DNA from: Stromatinia cepivora
Lineage: Eukaryota; Ascomycota; Leotiomycetes; Helotiales; Sclerotiniaceae
DNA: 64,000 bases
Direction of reading: 5' to 3'
Assembly: GCA_014898415.1 (NCBI GenBank)
Contig: RCTD01000002.1
Location: 1,364,001-1,428,000, forward strand
Within the stretch, counting starts at the first letter, position 1, and each line of letters opens with the position of its first letter. The notes beneath the pieces are model-generated. The model saw only the letters and a list, made by a program, of their open reading frames with translations. It was not told the DNA's origin and did no database searches. Both the position numbers and the translations under genes were made by a program. Positions 1 through 13,034 of the stretch are shown here, piece by piece.

Positions 1-215
1 ACAACATGCAATCAGATGACTGCAACCATATCAAATGGTCCCTGCAAGGCAATGCAATGCAAGACAAAACCTTGAGATGATAGATAAGGCCTGTGGGTTA
101 ACTCAGAACGCGGGGTATATAAGAACGTACCACAGAAGCCTGCATTTTTTTTTATAATCACTGCAGTAAAGCAGTTAATACAAATTCTCATTCTTTACTC
201 GCACAATTGTGCTCC

Positions 216-2883
216 ATGATGGACACCATAGATGTACATCGAGAACGAGGGGATTCTGTATCTCAAAACTCCACAGAGTCCCCTGTCTCCGAAAAGAAGA
301 CTGCGGATATTGAGATCGAAGCTCTCGACTCAAACGATTTTCAGGACATCCCCAGTGAGAAGGTCATCATACCCGGAGAAAACGATGTCGTCATCGACCC
401 TCGTCTGAAAGATTATCCTATTCCTTTGCTGGCCAAGACTGTTGACCTGCACAATGACCCTACGTAAGTGCATGCTGAAACAATCCCAAAGTTTATCCCA
501 ATTCTTATGATCCTAATGCAGGGAACCAATCCTCACGTTCCGATTCTGGTTCTGTTCTACTTTTTGGGTGGTTATTGGATGCGGAGTTTCTTCATTTTAC
601 TACTTTAAGCCATATTCCATGAACCTTACGAGTTATGCCGTGCAACTCCTGTCTTGGGGTATGGGCACTGGCATGGCCGCTTACCTACCAAAGCGAGTCT
701 TCAATACCTTTGGTTACAAATGGAGTCTTAACCCAGGGCCGTGGAATGCAAAGGAACACGCTCTCGTGGTAGTAGCTTATTGGGGTAGTGTAAGTATATT
801 TTATCGCTTTTTGTTGTTCCTTTTACTGACCAAAATAATAAGTGCTACACTGCGTACGGTCTCGGTCCACTTTCTGCAATGGAATTATACTATGGCCGCA
901 AGATAAATGCTGGTTGGGGAATTCTATTCCTCATCACGACCCAAATGATAGGTTATGGATTTGCAGGACTCTTTCGGGATATCCTCGTTCGACCTCCTAA
1001 TATCTACTATCCGGGAGTTTTACCAAACGTGTCTCTGTTCAACGCCATGCACAAAAACCCAGCCGTTACGAAGAAATCTCTCAAATTCTTCACTATTGTT
1101 GCATGTTGCGCATTCTGCTATGAATGGTTTCCTTCGGTTATCTTTCCAATGTTGAGTTCCATCCCCCTGATTTGCTATTTTGGCCACGGTAATTGGAAAG
1201 CATATGTGATGGGCTCCGGGTATTATGGCTTTGTATGCTCCCATAATTTTGATGACAATTACCACATACTAATGGACACTCCAGGGAGTTCTCGACATCA
1301 GCTTAGATTGGAACTATGTTTCCTTTTTCTCACCACTTTACACACCACTCTGGGCAAATGCGAATCAATTCATGGGTGCAATTCTTGTATGCTGGATGAT
1401 TTACCCTCTTTTGTATTTCACCAACAGTCTCAAAGCTTTGAACTTTGCCCCCATGGGCTCTGGTACGTGGGATAACACCGGCGCCAAGTACAACATTTCC
1501 CGTATACTCAATCCGGATTTCACGCTGAATCAAGAAGCAATGGATGCTTACTCTCCACCCTATTGGTCTGCATCTTATGCTCTTCAATTTTTCTTTGGGT
1601 TTGCTGCATCTACTGGCGCCATGGTATACTCGGTGCTGTGGTATGGTGCGCCCGCTTACCAGGGAATGAAAGATGCTTTCAGAAATAGGAGGAGTAATTA
1701 TGATGATCCTTATCTTAAGCTGATGGAAATACACCCTCGCGTTCCGCATTGGTGGTATGCACTTTTGTTGTTCATCTGCTCTGGACTTGCCATCGGTCAA
1801 CTCTATGGAGGTGAAATGCAACTTCCTTGGTGGTAAGTGTATCCCCTTTCAGACCAATGTATCACCGGCTAATTGATTGATGTAGGGGTTTTATAATTAT
1901 TGCAATCATCTCATGTATATTCACATTTCCAAATGGAATACTTTGGGGCATCGCCAATATGCAAGTCGGGATGCAATATCTATCCGAGGTGATCGCTGGA
2001 GCTCTTTTCCCGGGCAAACCTCTGGGTGTTCTTACCTGCATGGTCTACGGTCGACAGATCTTGGAGCAGAATCTCAACTTGATCTCTGATTACAAGTTTG
2101 GGTTCTATATGAAGATACCAGAAACGGAGATGTTTATAGGCCAGATGTATGGTACGCTTTTAGGCCCATTCATTAACTACGGCATGATGAGTAAGTCCTC
2201 TTCCATTTTATATAATGAAGCATGTGTCTAACCTACCACCACTAGGATTTATCATAGACTCCGAAGGGCCAAAATTAACCGGCGCTGTCGCCTCCCAAGC
2301 CTGGAATGCCGTTAAGACCCGCAATTACTATTCTCTATCTGTAATTTGGGGAGTTCTCGGTCCTAAAGTCTTTTTCGGGCACGGTTCCATGTACTCTTGG
2401 ATTTGCTATGGATTTTTTCTTGGTCCCATACTCGTCATCTTGACCTTTATCGTCCATAAATGGAAACCTCATTGGAAGATCGAGGAAAGAGTCAATCCTA
2501 CGTTGATTTGCTATGGTGCTACTTGGTTTCCGGTATACCAGACTACGAATTTGTTTACTAGTGCTGCTTTCTCTGTATTTTTGTAAGTGTCTCTATTTGA
2601 TTATCTTCATTCTCTCCTCTTTTCGGAATATTTCTCTACTGTGTTTCAAAGCTAACAACCAAACAGCATGGGTTACGTCTATCGCTACCATCCTGTCTGG
2701 TTCCGAAAGTACAATTACCTCCTAGGAGTCGGCCTCGATTGCGGTACTCAACTCATGCAAACGGTCATGGTATTTGGTCTTAATCTCCCTAACGCCACGT
2801 TTCCAAATTGGTGGGGGAATAATGCGATGGCTGTCGATCGATGTTTTCCGCCGGGAAATTTACCTGCTAATGCTTTGAACTGA
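216..2883 (+). CDS. Oligopeptide transporter, OPT family (first of a tandem pair)
   Basis: Proton-coupled importer of small peptides (or glutathione/metal-peptide complexes) at the plasma membrane or an internal membrane. Seven exons can be spliced in one frame: 216-463, 522-789, 843-1232, 1285-1832, 1886-2190, 2246-2582, 2667-2883, giving about 770 residues, a usual OPT length. All introns are GT-AG and 50-85 nt long. Seen: a charged N-terminal tail, the DPRLKDYPIP..DDP-like entry region, the OPT motif NPGPWNAKEH (exon 2), many hydrophobic segments, and the family ending with PNWWGNN followed by a short tail. The start is ATG 216 or the next codon, 219; the open frame upstream has no better ATG. 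A second OPT gene follows on the same strand 1.8 kb downstream. Substrate cannot be read from the sequence. No break was seen. Confidence 0.93.
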
Positions 2884-4688
2884 GGATAAGTTAGAGGATA
2901 GATAGACTGTTGGGATGAGATAAGACTTTAGAGAGTTGAGAGTTAGAAATATATTATGAATGTCCTTTGATTGTCTATATCGACTCTATCCTATCTTCGC
3001 TGCTGCAAAAATCCAAAGCATACTCCATGAGGACGTTGCTAATGTAAGCGCCAAAGCGCGTATCCTAATCACCAATCAAAACCTGCAACGCTTACTCATA
3101 TCCACGCACGTAAGTATCTTCTTTCAACGTATCTTATATCCATGCAAAAAAGTTGGCTTGCACGAGGTTTCGATATCTGTGATTCTGGCATTCTCATTTC
3201 AGGGCGGTGTGGCCAAATAGCGTCATGAAATCTCAGCAAGGATTTTGATGGATAGAGGGGTATACACTCCATGTGGGACTTTCGGAAGAGTTGCGATTAG
3301 TCGCAAATTGCATCATTTTCAATAGAGTTAACGAAAGCTAGAAAATGTACCAAAAAGAGGGGGACTAGCGGGGATCTGGGACCGGTAGAAGCCGGCGGTT
3401 GTGCAGCCGAACTATCTAATTTCGGGCGGTTGCCACGCTAAGATTCGAGGAAATGTAATTCATGATCTCTCCTTAACCTCCTGCCTCTTTCGTAATTCGC
3501 CACTCTTGTTTGCTCGAGCCATCCTAAGGTTCCTTATCTTTGCCCCTCCTTCGCTGTGCCCGACCCGCAGTCTCGGGACGACTAAAGGAATATCCATATT
3601 GTAACCTCAACATAGACTCGATTGGCTCGATGAGGTTACTTTCGAAAACAAACCAATCATCTTCGTTCATTTCAAAATTCACTAATCTAATTCGCCAAGA
3701 TTTAAATATTAGCTCGGATAGATTAGAAAGATAGTTAGAGGAGATAAGTAAACTAGAACAACCTTATCTTGGAAGATTGATAACTGGATAATTAAGAATT
3801 GTAACTGTTGCAATATTGATAACCGGGAAATCCCCAGAATCTATCAATCAATAACCTTACATTAGACGAGTCACAAACATATGAAATTCCCCGATATGGA
3901 AAGCCCTTATCAGTTCTCCATAACCACCCTCCGGCTGGGCAGCGAAACGTCTGACCAGGTACCGAAATTAAGCGCCACCATTCCGAAGCTAACCCACTCT
4001 CACTTCCAAATATCGACTCTAATTCTCGATCGGGACGGACACGCCGTGGGGAGATAAGAGTCGGTCATGCCCTCGCTAAATTTTTCCCAAGAAAGACGTT
4101 CCTGGGACTAGATATCCTCTTCATTGTTATCCCACCTATCATCTACGATTGAAATGAGTCCTTCCTCAAATTGCCTCTGACTTCAATTCCCACCAAAAAA
4201 AAAAGATACATGGAATCTCAAAGCTTACTCTCATACCAATGGAATCTAGCCTGAGATTTTACATTAGATGACCCTGTATGGTATCCGTGCCCAGTCGTAG
4301 CGTAAGGTTTAGGGCCATCCAAACAATAGCAGTTTCTGCCATCATGCTATCAATTTCGTTAGACCCTCCGAGAAAACAAGCTCTAACTGTAAGTTTCACG
4401 CGATCAGCTGGGATTTCTAGCGAAGGCGTGCGATGAGGCTACTATCACACAAGGGCCTATTTACCTTATCGTGCTCGTACGAGATATCTGTTTTGTATCC
4501 CGCGATACCAGGGCTCAATTTGCCATCGAACAAGCATGGGTTATATCAGGGTCTGGGAAAACCTCCCATATATGAGAGAGAGTACAACTACCTTGTGATG
4601 CCCTACGTGTCCTCGATTGTGCTGCTTCCAGCTTGCGAACAAGTCTTGATTTTTCCAGACCAAAGTCGGCAATAGCCAATTCGACAAA
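2884..4688. other. Spacer between the two OPT genes
   Basis: About 1.8 kb with only short, stop-rich open frames. It should hold the 3' end of the first transporter transcript and the promoter of the second. I recognise no gene, RNA or repeat in it. Confidence 0.5.
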
Positions 4689-7416
4689 ATGCCAGGCGCC
4701 AATACCGACATTTCAGTCGTCGGGGCGTTCAACCCCGTTGAGGGCCAAGTCATTGCCGTCCCCACACACCAGGAAATTGACGAGAAGCTTCGTATCTCGG
4801 CTGATAATCGAGAGGCTTCTAAAGATCTGCTAGACATTGAGACAAAAGAATTGTCTGATACGGAAAGAGATGACAAGAGTGACGATATTATTATTGTTAC
4901 CGGTGCGGATGCAGCTGCGCACTTGTTGCCGCTAAGAGATGATGGGCAGCCTGCTTTAAGCTTTCGCAGCATTGTGCTAGCTACTGTGCTTTCAGGATTT
5001 CAAGCAGTCATGTACCAGATTTATGCAGTGAGTCGTAATAGATATCTGCTTGGATCAACAGAAGCTAATCTCTGAACTTAGTTCAAACCAACCTCCCAAG
5101 GTGTTATCCAAGGTACTTTCATCGTTCTTATTGCCTACTTCTTGGGTAAGGCATGGTCAAACATATTCCCCCGCGGCGACAAATTTGAAGCTCGATGGAG
5201 AGAAAGGGGTGGACAGGGTAAACCACCGATGTATATTCGCATTATCTCATTCATCAACTATGGACCATGGAATCTTAAAGAACACGCTATTTGCGCCATC
5301 ACCGCCACATCAGCCTCCAATGCCGCCGAAACCATCACAGTATTTGCGGCTCAAGATCTCTTCTATGGCATACCTCTCAGCGCTACCACCGTCATCTTAG
5401 CAGTAATCTCCATCGGTCTCTTCGGCTACGGTCTCTGCGGAATGCTTCGTCCCATCATGGTATGGCACCCAGAATCCGTATACTGGAGTACACTACCCAC
5501 AGTGAAAACCCTACAAGGGCTTCACTGGCAAGATCTAAAACATTCTAAGCCTCTCAGATACTTCTGGTATGCATTTGCAAGCATGTCCGCATATGAGTTC
5601 CTTCCGGCTTATATTTTCCCATGGTTGAATTCTGTTTCCATTCCTTGTCTAGCTGCTATGAACGCCACAGGTAGTAAGGCGGGTACACTTACCAATATCT
5701 TTGGAGGTGCGACAAATAATGAAGGGCTGGGACTCTTCTCGCTGTCGTTTGATTGGCAATATGTAAGTCAAAAACACGGGTGTATTTTGTTTGAAATGAA
5801 GGAGAAGAACTAATTGGGGTGAACTCGTAGATTACATCTTTCAACACTTCCCTTCCACTCAAGACACAAGCCCATAGTGTTGCAGGATACATCGTCTGTT
5901 TTGCCGCCATGCTCGGTATTTACTATACCAACGCATGGGATTCAAAAGCGCAACCCTTCATGTCAACACAACTTCGTTCCGAAAATGGCTCGAGGTATCC
6001 CACTGGGCAAGTCTTCTCCGATGGTGTACTAAACAAGACGGCTTTGGAAGAATATGGTAATCCTAGTTTGACTGGAAGTTTTGCGTATGCTATGTTCATG
6101 GCAAATGCTGCTGTAAGTGTCTCAATCTACCACCATCATTCACCATTTCGGGGATACTGACTTTGCAAATTTTAGATCGGTGCTCTAATCACTCATTGTT
6201 TTGTATTCTGGGGCGGGGATGTCGTCCGAGCATTCAAAAGTGCAAAGGCAGGAACATACGAAGATCCACATCATGCGCACATGGCCAAAAATTATAAAGA
6301 GGCTCCATGGTGGTGGTACATTGCGATCCTCATTATCAGCTTTGTTCTTGGTCTTGTGGTCGTTATCAAGGAGAATATCACTCTTCCGGTGTGGGCGTAT
6401 ATTGTTGCATTACTGCTGGGATGTTTCATTGCTCCCTTGGTATGTATACCCCTTGAGCTGTTTTGTGGCATTTAAGACTCTAACGTTCAACCAGAGTAAT
6501 CTCCTATATGCTCGCTATGGAAATGGTATCGCCACAAATAACTTAAGTAAGATGTTGGCGGGTCTAATGCTTCCTGGACGCCCTGTCGGTAACATGTACT
6601 TTGCTGCTTGGTCGCATAATGTCATCGCCAACACCGTCAATCTTTCGAATGACCTCAAGTTGGGCGAATACCGTACGTAACCATTACCCTTCCAACATGT
6701 ACCCACGAACTAACCAATAAATCCAGTCAAAATCCCTCCTCGTACCATGTTCCTTACGCAAATATATGGTACTGTACTAGGAGGTTTTGTCAATTACGTC
6801 GTTATGATATCGATCATAAACTCTAACCGCGAACTTCTTGCCACCGGAAATGGTAATAGTTCCTGGAGTGGCGCCTCAATTCAGGCTTTCAACACCAATG
6901 CAGCTTCGTGGGCACTGGCCAAGGAACTTTACAAATCGGGAGCCAAATATTCAATTGTACCCTTAGGTCTGGTTATTGGCGCCGCGTTTGTCTTGGCACA
7001 TCGTATTGTCGTATTTGTAAGTGTCCGCAATCTCCTTCCCGCTTTCTCCTTTCACTAACCGAGACTCTTCCAAATAGTTCATCCCCAAAATCCGCGGTTT
7101 CGCCCTGACCGAAATCAACATGCCTCAATTCATCCAATATGCCGGCTACATTCCCTACAATCAATCGCAAACCTGTGTGATATTCAGCCAAGTAATTGCT
7201 GGATTCTTCACTCAATTCTATCTCCGCAATTATCGTCCAAGTATCTTCAAGAATTATTCGTATTTGATTACTGGAGCTTGGGACGGTGCTAGTTACACTG
7301 TTTTGTTCATCTTATCATTCGCTGTCTTTGGAGCCGGTGGCTTCGCGGCGCCGTTCCCACAGTGGTGGGGGAATAACTTCAATGGAAATTACGATCATTG
7401 TCCTATTGCTGAATAG
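4689..7416 (+). CDS. Oligopeptide transporter, OPT family (second of the pair)
   Basis: Membrane peptide transporter of the isp4/OPT type. Seven exons splice cleanly: 4689-5027, 5082-5762, 5831-6112, 6176-6439, 6495-6672, 6727-7016, 7078-7416, about 790 residues. Seen: an acidic cytosolic N-terminus of about 90 residues, the OPT hallmark YGPWNLKEH in exon 2, the SNLLYARYGNGIATNNL-type segment spanning the exon 4/5 junction, numerous membrane segments and the conserved end FPQWWGNN. Compared with its neighbour at 216-2883 the exon pattern and sequence differ substantially, so the pair are old paralogues and not a recent duplication. ATG 4689 opens the conserved frame. Substrate specificity (tetra/pentapeptides, glutathione, metal chelates) cannot be decided here. 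Confidence 0.93.
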
Positions 7417-8171
7417 AGTGGAGTTAATGATAGAGGGGGGAAACTTTTTGTGTTGACTATTGGGAGATCCTACTCATATACAGGTATGTATGTTACAGGT
7501 GTCCCTCAATAGCCTTCCGCATTCAACAGGTTTTGGGTCGTAGTAAATGCCGCATAAATATCAGAGTGTTGTAGAGATAGACATCAGATTAATGCCAACA
7601 TTTAGACAAGATTCTGTTTAGTGGTTCCAATTTAGCAGCGTTTAATAAGTGTGATTGATTCTAATATACGAAGCTTCGAATATACACTATATGAAGCTAA
7701 GCTAGTCTTTCCGTGGCCTATCCTAAGGTCACATCTTCACTACTAACACTCTATGTGCTGTCACAATTTGCTCATTAATATGCAAGTATATATGCATAAA
7801 GGTTTCATCCATTGCCGGTTTTCCGGGCGTACCAGAGGGGAAAAGCACGATTCGCTGAAATGCCCGGAAACGACCTCGGAGCTAACGGGAAAACAGAAGC
7901 TAGAACACGGAAAGGCCCGCCCCCGCGCTTGAGTACCCCGCAGAATATGGGTTAGATTACGTAGAGGTACATCGAATGTGAGACTGTGAGTAGTGCCTAC
8001 CTAGGTACATGTACAATTATCACCTGTTGGCTAGTGACAACCTTTTGATTCTCTTTCGTTTCTGAACTTCATCGAATGGCATTCCTTAATTAATTTCAAC
8101 ATTGAATAGCTATTTCTTTGCTCACTATAGTCGAATATATATATTTATTGGACTAAATTTCCGCACAAAAA
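7417..8171. other. Spacer and promoter region of the ligase gene
   Basis: 755 bp of AT-rich DNA between the second OPT gene and the ligase start. It contains no convincing open frame. It should include the OPT 3' UTR and the ligase promoter, but I see no specific regulatory element that I can defend. Confidence 0.4.
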
Positions 8172-10306
8172 ATGCCCATCTCCTCTCGTTGGCAGATCAC
8201 CATTCCTCCTGCAACTCTTCCAACCTATCTCTTCACCTCTCCCACACATCCCCTCCCAGAAAAACCTGCCTTCATCAATGCCGCAGACCCGTCGCATTTC
8301 CTCACCCACTCAGCGTTCCGTCTCTATTCGCAACGTCTAGCTGCTGGACTCATCAAAAATGGGTTGAAACCAGGTGATCGAGTATTACTTTTCTCGGGCA
8401 ATAATCTATTTTTTCCAGTTGTGCTTATGGGGATAATTATGGCAGGAGGCATTTTTACAGGTGCTAATCCGGGGCTTGTGGAGAGGGAATTGGTGTACCA
8501 GTTAAAGGATTGTGGGGCGAGGTTTTTAATTTGTGGGAGGGATGGTCTGGGGATTGGGGTGGGAGCTGCGGAGGAAGTGGGACTGGGAAAGAAGGGGGTT
8601 TTTGGTTTTGATGATGAGGAGGTTAGTGGTAGCAGAGAGCTAGCACAAGATGGAGTTAGGAGTTGGTGGGAATTGTTGGAGAGTAAGGAGGTAGGAAAGC
8701 GATTCCAATGGAACGAGGATATTGATCCTAAGGAAACGGTTTGTTGTTTGAACTATAGTAGTGGAACAACAGGGGTACCAAAAGGGGCTATGATTACTCA
8801 CTATAGTAAGTTTTCATCTCTTCTTGATCTTTAATCATGTTCGCGAAACTTGTTCAGGGTTGGATGGAGTACTGACGGCGAAATTACCTAGATTATGTTG
8901 CGAACGCAGTGCAATATAGACATTTACATGAACTCCACGCCGATATAGAAGAAAGAAACAAAAAAGCGTAAGTACGCCAATCAAACTGCTTCTCATCTTC
9001 TAACTCGGTTTGCATATTAGAAAATGGTTATGTTTTCTTCCGCTATACCACGCGATGGGACAAACAATTTTCTGCACGGTAGCCCCTAAACGTGGAATCC
9101 CAGTCTATATCATGAAGAAGTTTGATTTTAAAGGGATGTTGGAAGCGGTACAGAAATATAAAATTACAGTGTTGAATATGGTACCTCCGGTTGTTGTTGT
9201 AAGTATTCATCATCCAGTTACATGGAAGGGAATGAAACATTGACGAGACGAATTGCAGATGCTCGTGAAATCGCCCCTCACAAAACAATATGATCTTAGT
9301 AGCGTCGCCGGTATGGGGTCTGGGGCAGCACCACTAAGTGGAGAAGTGATAGAAGCAGCAGAAAAACTGTGGCCAAATGGGCGTGTAACACTTACAGCAA
9401 GTTTCCTTTTCCTATGCCGTTATTTCTCACTTCATTTGTAATCTTATCAAAAACAACTAACACCACATAAAGCAAGGATGGGGCATGACTGAAACAACAT
9501 GTTCAATCCTTGGCTGCGATCCTCGACTTGATCCTCTTCCAAACACGGTTGGTGAGCTTAACGCCAATTGCCGTGCTAAGATCGTGAACCCGGAGACCTT
9601 GGAAGAGGTCAAGCACGGTGAACGAGGGGAAATCTGGGTTCAGGCTCCTAAGTATGTTTGACTTTTCTATTGTTTACTTCTATTTTCAACATAAATAACA
9701 ACGGGTACGGTACTGATAAACCCGAAAGTATAATGAAAGGCTACTGGAACAAACCTGAAGCCACAAAAGAAACAATCATAAATTCTCCCGATGGCCGCTG
9801 GCTCCGCACAGGAGATATAGCCTATGCGGACTCTCAAAACAATTTCTACATCGTCGACCGCATAAAAGAACTTATCAAAGTAAAAGGTAATCAAGTTGCA
9901 CCCGCGGAATTAGAAGCGCTTTTGCTAGAACATCCAGGGATTGCGGATGCGGCTGTGATTGGGGTGATGATTGGGGAAGGAGAGGCTCCAAGAGCTTATG
10001 TGGTGAGGAATGGGGATGGGAATGTGACGGAAGAAGACGTGATGAAGTGGGTAGAGGAGAGAACTACCAGGTTTAAGTGGTTGAAGGGCGGTGTGGTATT
10101 TGTGGAGGCAATCCCTAAGAATCCGGTGAGTTTTGATTTTTTTGATGTTTGTTCGCTCCATTCTCGAAAATTATGGAGAGGAGCAATGTTAGGGTACTTG
10201 AAGTTTTGAACTGACATATCTCAAGAGCGGAAAAATATTGAGAAAATTGCTGAGAGAGAAAGCAAAGGAGGAGATAAGTAGGAATGAGATAAAGGCTCGA
10301 CTTTGA
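8172..10306 (+). CDS. 4-coumarate-CoA ligase-like / acyl-CoA synthetase (AMP-binding enzyme)
   Basis: Activates a carboxylic acid with ATP and joins it to CoA. Seven exons: 8172-8805, 8892-8967, 9021-9198, 9259-9396, 9473-9651, 9729-10125, 10226-10306, about 560 residues as expected for the family. Seen: the P-loop-like AMP motif SSGTTGVPKGA near residue 200, LPLYHAMG, GSGAAPLS, QGWGMTET, the KGYWNKPEAT and RTGDIAY region, DRIKELIKVKGNQVAPAELE and the C-terminal catalytic lysine motif NPSGKILRK. The protein ends ARL, a variant of the type 1 peroxisomal signal, so a peroxisomal location is likely. Intron 4 must use a GC donor (GCAAGT at 9397) to give the conserved QGWGMTE. Acid substrate (phenylpropanoid, medium or long chain) is not decidable. 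The frame is intact. Confidence 0.92.
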
Positions 10307-10597
10307 ACTAGGTACCGAATGGTCATGAAACTTTCTTCTTGTAAGGGAGCCGGGATGTCGTAACGAGCTTGTGTGGATCTAGTATTAACAGCACGTGTAA
10401 TTGTAAATTATGTGCCTAAGCGAGATAAATTCATCACATGTATTGATAATGATTGCCGAATCTCGTCTATATTCACCCTGAGAGTAAGAGAACCACCTTC
10501 ACTACCGTCAAACCAGTAAAACATTTATCTCATTAACTTCCTCAAACAAGAACTCAGAGTTTAAACAATTCGATTGGGTGCTTTTTGAATTCCCGCG

Positions 10598-12147
10598 ATG
10601 GCATCTTTTTTTAGATGGGGAAGAACCGCTTTTCGAATGGCACCATCGCCGTCCAGGCGCTTTCCGACTACCGGATTTGAATGGATCAATGATATCCAGC
10701 CACTTGAAGAAGAGCAATTTGAGGGCTTTGGGGGGGGGGTTTATATTATCCTGTGAATATTGGAGATATATTTGCGTTCAAATACCAAGTCGTTGGAAAA
10801 CTTGGGTATGGTGTAACATCTACCGTATGGTTAGCTCGCGATCTTCAGTAAGTCTTCCACATTCTTCATCGTATCGTTCATATCGTCTGTCTGATCTAAT
10901 AAATTAGAGCACACAATCACGTTGCCCTGAAGATATATACTTGCGACGGGGATCCACAGGAAGAATTCAAAATCTATCAGCTCCTAGAGAAAGGAAATCA
11001 TTGGCATCCAGGTTATTCTCACATCAGGGCCGCCTTAGAAACCTTCGTAATACCCCGATCTGGAGGAAACCATACGTGCCTTGTTCAAAAGCCAATGTGG
11101 GAGAGCTTTAGAGACCTGAGATATCGTCTTCCGGATGGAATGTTCACCGAGGAACTTCTCAAAAACTCCCTTAAACAACTTTTCTTGGCACTAGACTATA
11201 TACACACCGAGTGTAAACTTGTTCACACAGGTGGGAGAAATTCTATTATCTCTATGGTGTCCGGTTCCCAAGTTCAAAGTGATACCGGTTGATGCACCTG
11301 TGTTGTGAGACACCTTACTGATTGCTGTTTATAGACATTAAAGCCGACAATATTCTTTCTCAAATAGAAGACAAATCTATTCTTGATGCCTTCACCAATG
11401 CGGAAATGCAAAATCCTTCTCCCCGAAAATCGGTTGACGGGGTAACGGTCTATACCTCAAGACAATTGGAAATTCCAAAATTCTTCGGCGACTCCGTCTT
11501 GAGTGATTTCGGTTCAGCGGTGCGGGGCGATGAAAAGAGAAATCACAATGCGGGGCCTCAGATTTATAGGGTTCGTATTATACTGTGTCTTTCAAAATTT
11601 CAGCTCATAGGTCATGATTTAAATGACCATGTTAATCTGCTATTAGGCGCCCGAAGTCATGATAAAAGCCGCATGGAGCTACCCTGTCGACATCTGGAAT
11701 GTTGGGGTTATGCTATGGGACCTTTTCGAAGGTAAGCATATGTTTCATGGCAATGATCCCGGTGGGGGGGGGGGGGGGGGGGGGGGGTTGCTCGACTCGC
11801 GCACATTTAGCAGAGGTTATTGGAATGCTAGGCCATCCCCCTCTGGACCTGATCAAAAAAGGCGTGCGGAGTCCCGAGTTTTTTGATGAAGAAGGTATGT
11901 ACTTTACTTCAGAAAAACTTTTGGTCTAAATCCAAAACCCTAATCCCCTGCGCGCGTAGGGAAATGGATAGCTGTGATACGTATCATGGAAAATATGAGC
12001 TTGGAGAAATCCGAGCTGCGTCTTCGAGGGAAGAATAAGGATATGTTTTTGGAACTCATGCGAGGGATGCTTCAATGGCGTCCTGGGGATAGAAAGACGG
12101 CAAGGCAGCTAATTGATGATCCGTGGCTTAATCAGGTAGTAGAATGA
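10598..12147 (+). pseudogene. SRPK-like serine/threonine kinase, frame broken at two poly-G tracts
   Basis: Resembles fungal SR-protein-kinase-like proteins that phosphorylate RS-domain splicing factors. Seen in order: the N-terminal linker ending LEEEQFEGF, glycine loop GKLGYGVTSTVWLARDL, the VALKIYT strand with the lysine, HTDIKADN catalytic loop split by an intron, DFGSA, APEVMIKAAWSYPVDIWNVG, RAHLAEVIGML, and the end WRPGDRKTARQLIDDPWL before the stop at 12145. Introns lie near 10847-10906, 11230-11333, 11570-11646 and 11894-11958. Two breaks: a run of 10 G at 10730-10739 shifts the frame before the glycine loop, and a run of 24 G at 11764-11787 shifts it again where a short peptide normally sits. 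Either a decayed or phase-variable gene, or homopolymer errors in the assembly; an intact gene is possible. Confidence 0.82.
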
Positions 12148-13034
12148 ATGCCATAAACGCTGGTGATGGATGTTCTTCTGGCTTATATTTATGTCTACAT
12201 TGATTGTTTATGGTGGATGGGTGTTGACAATCGTAATGGTTATTCAATCCAGGTTCTCACATGCCATACAAAAACAGCATAAGGCTTTACCACTCTGATA
12301 AAGGGACAATAATGATTATATCCTCCATCCCGCTTTATTCATTATGAAACAGCGGAAGCATCTCGGATAAATTTCCCTTCCCCGTGGGGTACAATCCAGC
12401 CCCCACGTTTTCGGTCCAGACGCGCTATGACGTGAAAGCAGCTCCACAACCCGTTCATTCGTTTCTTCACGGGAAATCACCACAAATCAAATCATCACAA
12501 ATCAAATCACCACAAATCAAATCACCACAAATCACATCACCTGTTTCTATGCAGCAAAGTATATTCCCGTCACCCCTTTAAAACCCGAGCCTATTCCTAC
12601 AATGCGACACACTGATCTGTCCCACGCATGTTCTTATACGCTAGGACCCCGCAAACAGTGGATTTACGTTTGTTGATGGAGTGGAACCACGCTATTTCAG
12701 GCTATCTAGTAGTGACTTTATCCTGTTTCAACCCAGATCTTCGTATCATTTGTTGGCGCGGGGTAACATGGAGCGTGAGTTGACGACGGGAATCGCTGGT
12801 TGAGCGTTACATTGAATGTTGATTTTTCGATGATCCACTTGCTAAGGATACAAGTAGAAGTATAGGAAGGAAGTACCCCTCACTTCTTCATTGATTGATT
12901 GTTAAGGCTTTGTGCTTATTTGGATAATTCAATTTATTGCTTATATCCTTTTTTTCATTACATGAATTTATCTTGAATGTATCGTCTTTGAAGATCTAAC
13001 GATAGTGTGTAAGATCTTACAAACTATCGCCACG
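12148..13034. other. Spacer between kinase and sugar transporter
   Basis: About 890 bp. Apart from the 15-bp tandem repeat at 12474-12541, I see no gene or element here; it should include the promoter of the sugar transporter. Confidence 0.4.
12474..12541. repeat. 15-bp tandem repeat, about 4.5 copies
   Basis: The unit AAATCACCACAAATC occurs four times in a row, with one C/T variant in copy 2, followed by a partial copy. A plus-strand frame reads it as K-S-P-Q-I, but that frame lacks an ATG, so the repeat is treated as non-coding minisatellite. Confidence 0.85.

Noticed and set aside
1330..1821. Long minus-strand frame of 163 codons inside the first OPT gene
   Set aside because: Antisense shadow of OPT exon 4; no domain.
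12474..12541. CRISPR-like direct repeats
   Set aside because: Repeats are contiguous 15-mers without spacers, in a eukaryotic genome.
12384..12581. Short plus-strand frame reading the 15-bp repeat as KSPQI
   Set aside because: Opens with GTG, not ATG, has no splice partner and only the repeat makes it look protein-like.
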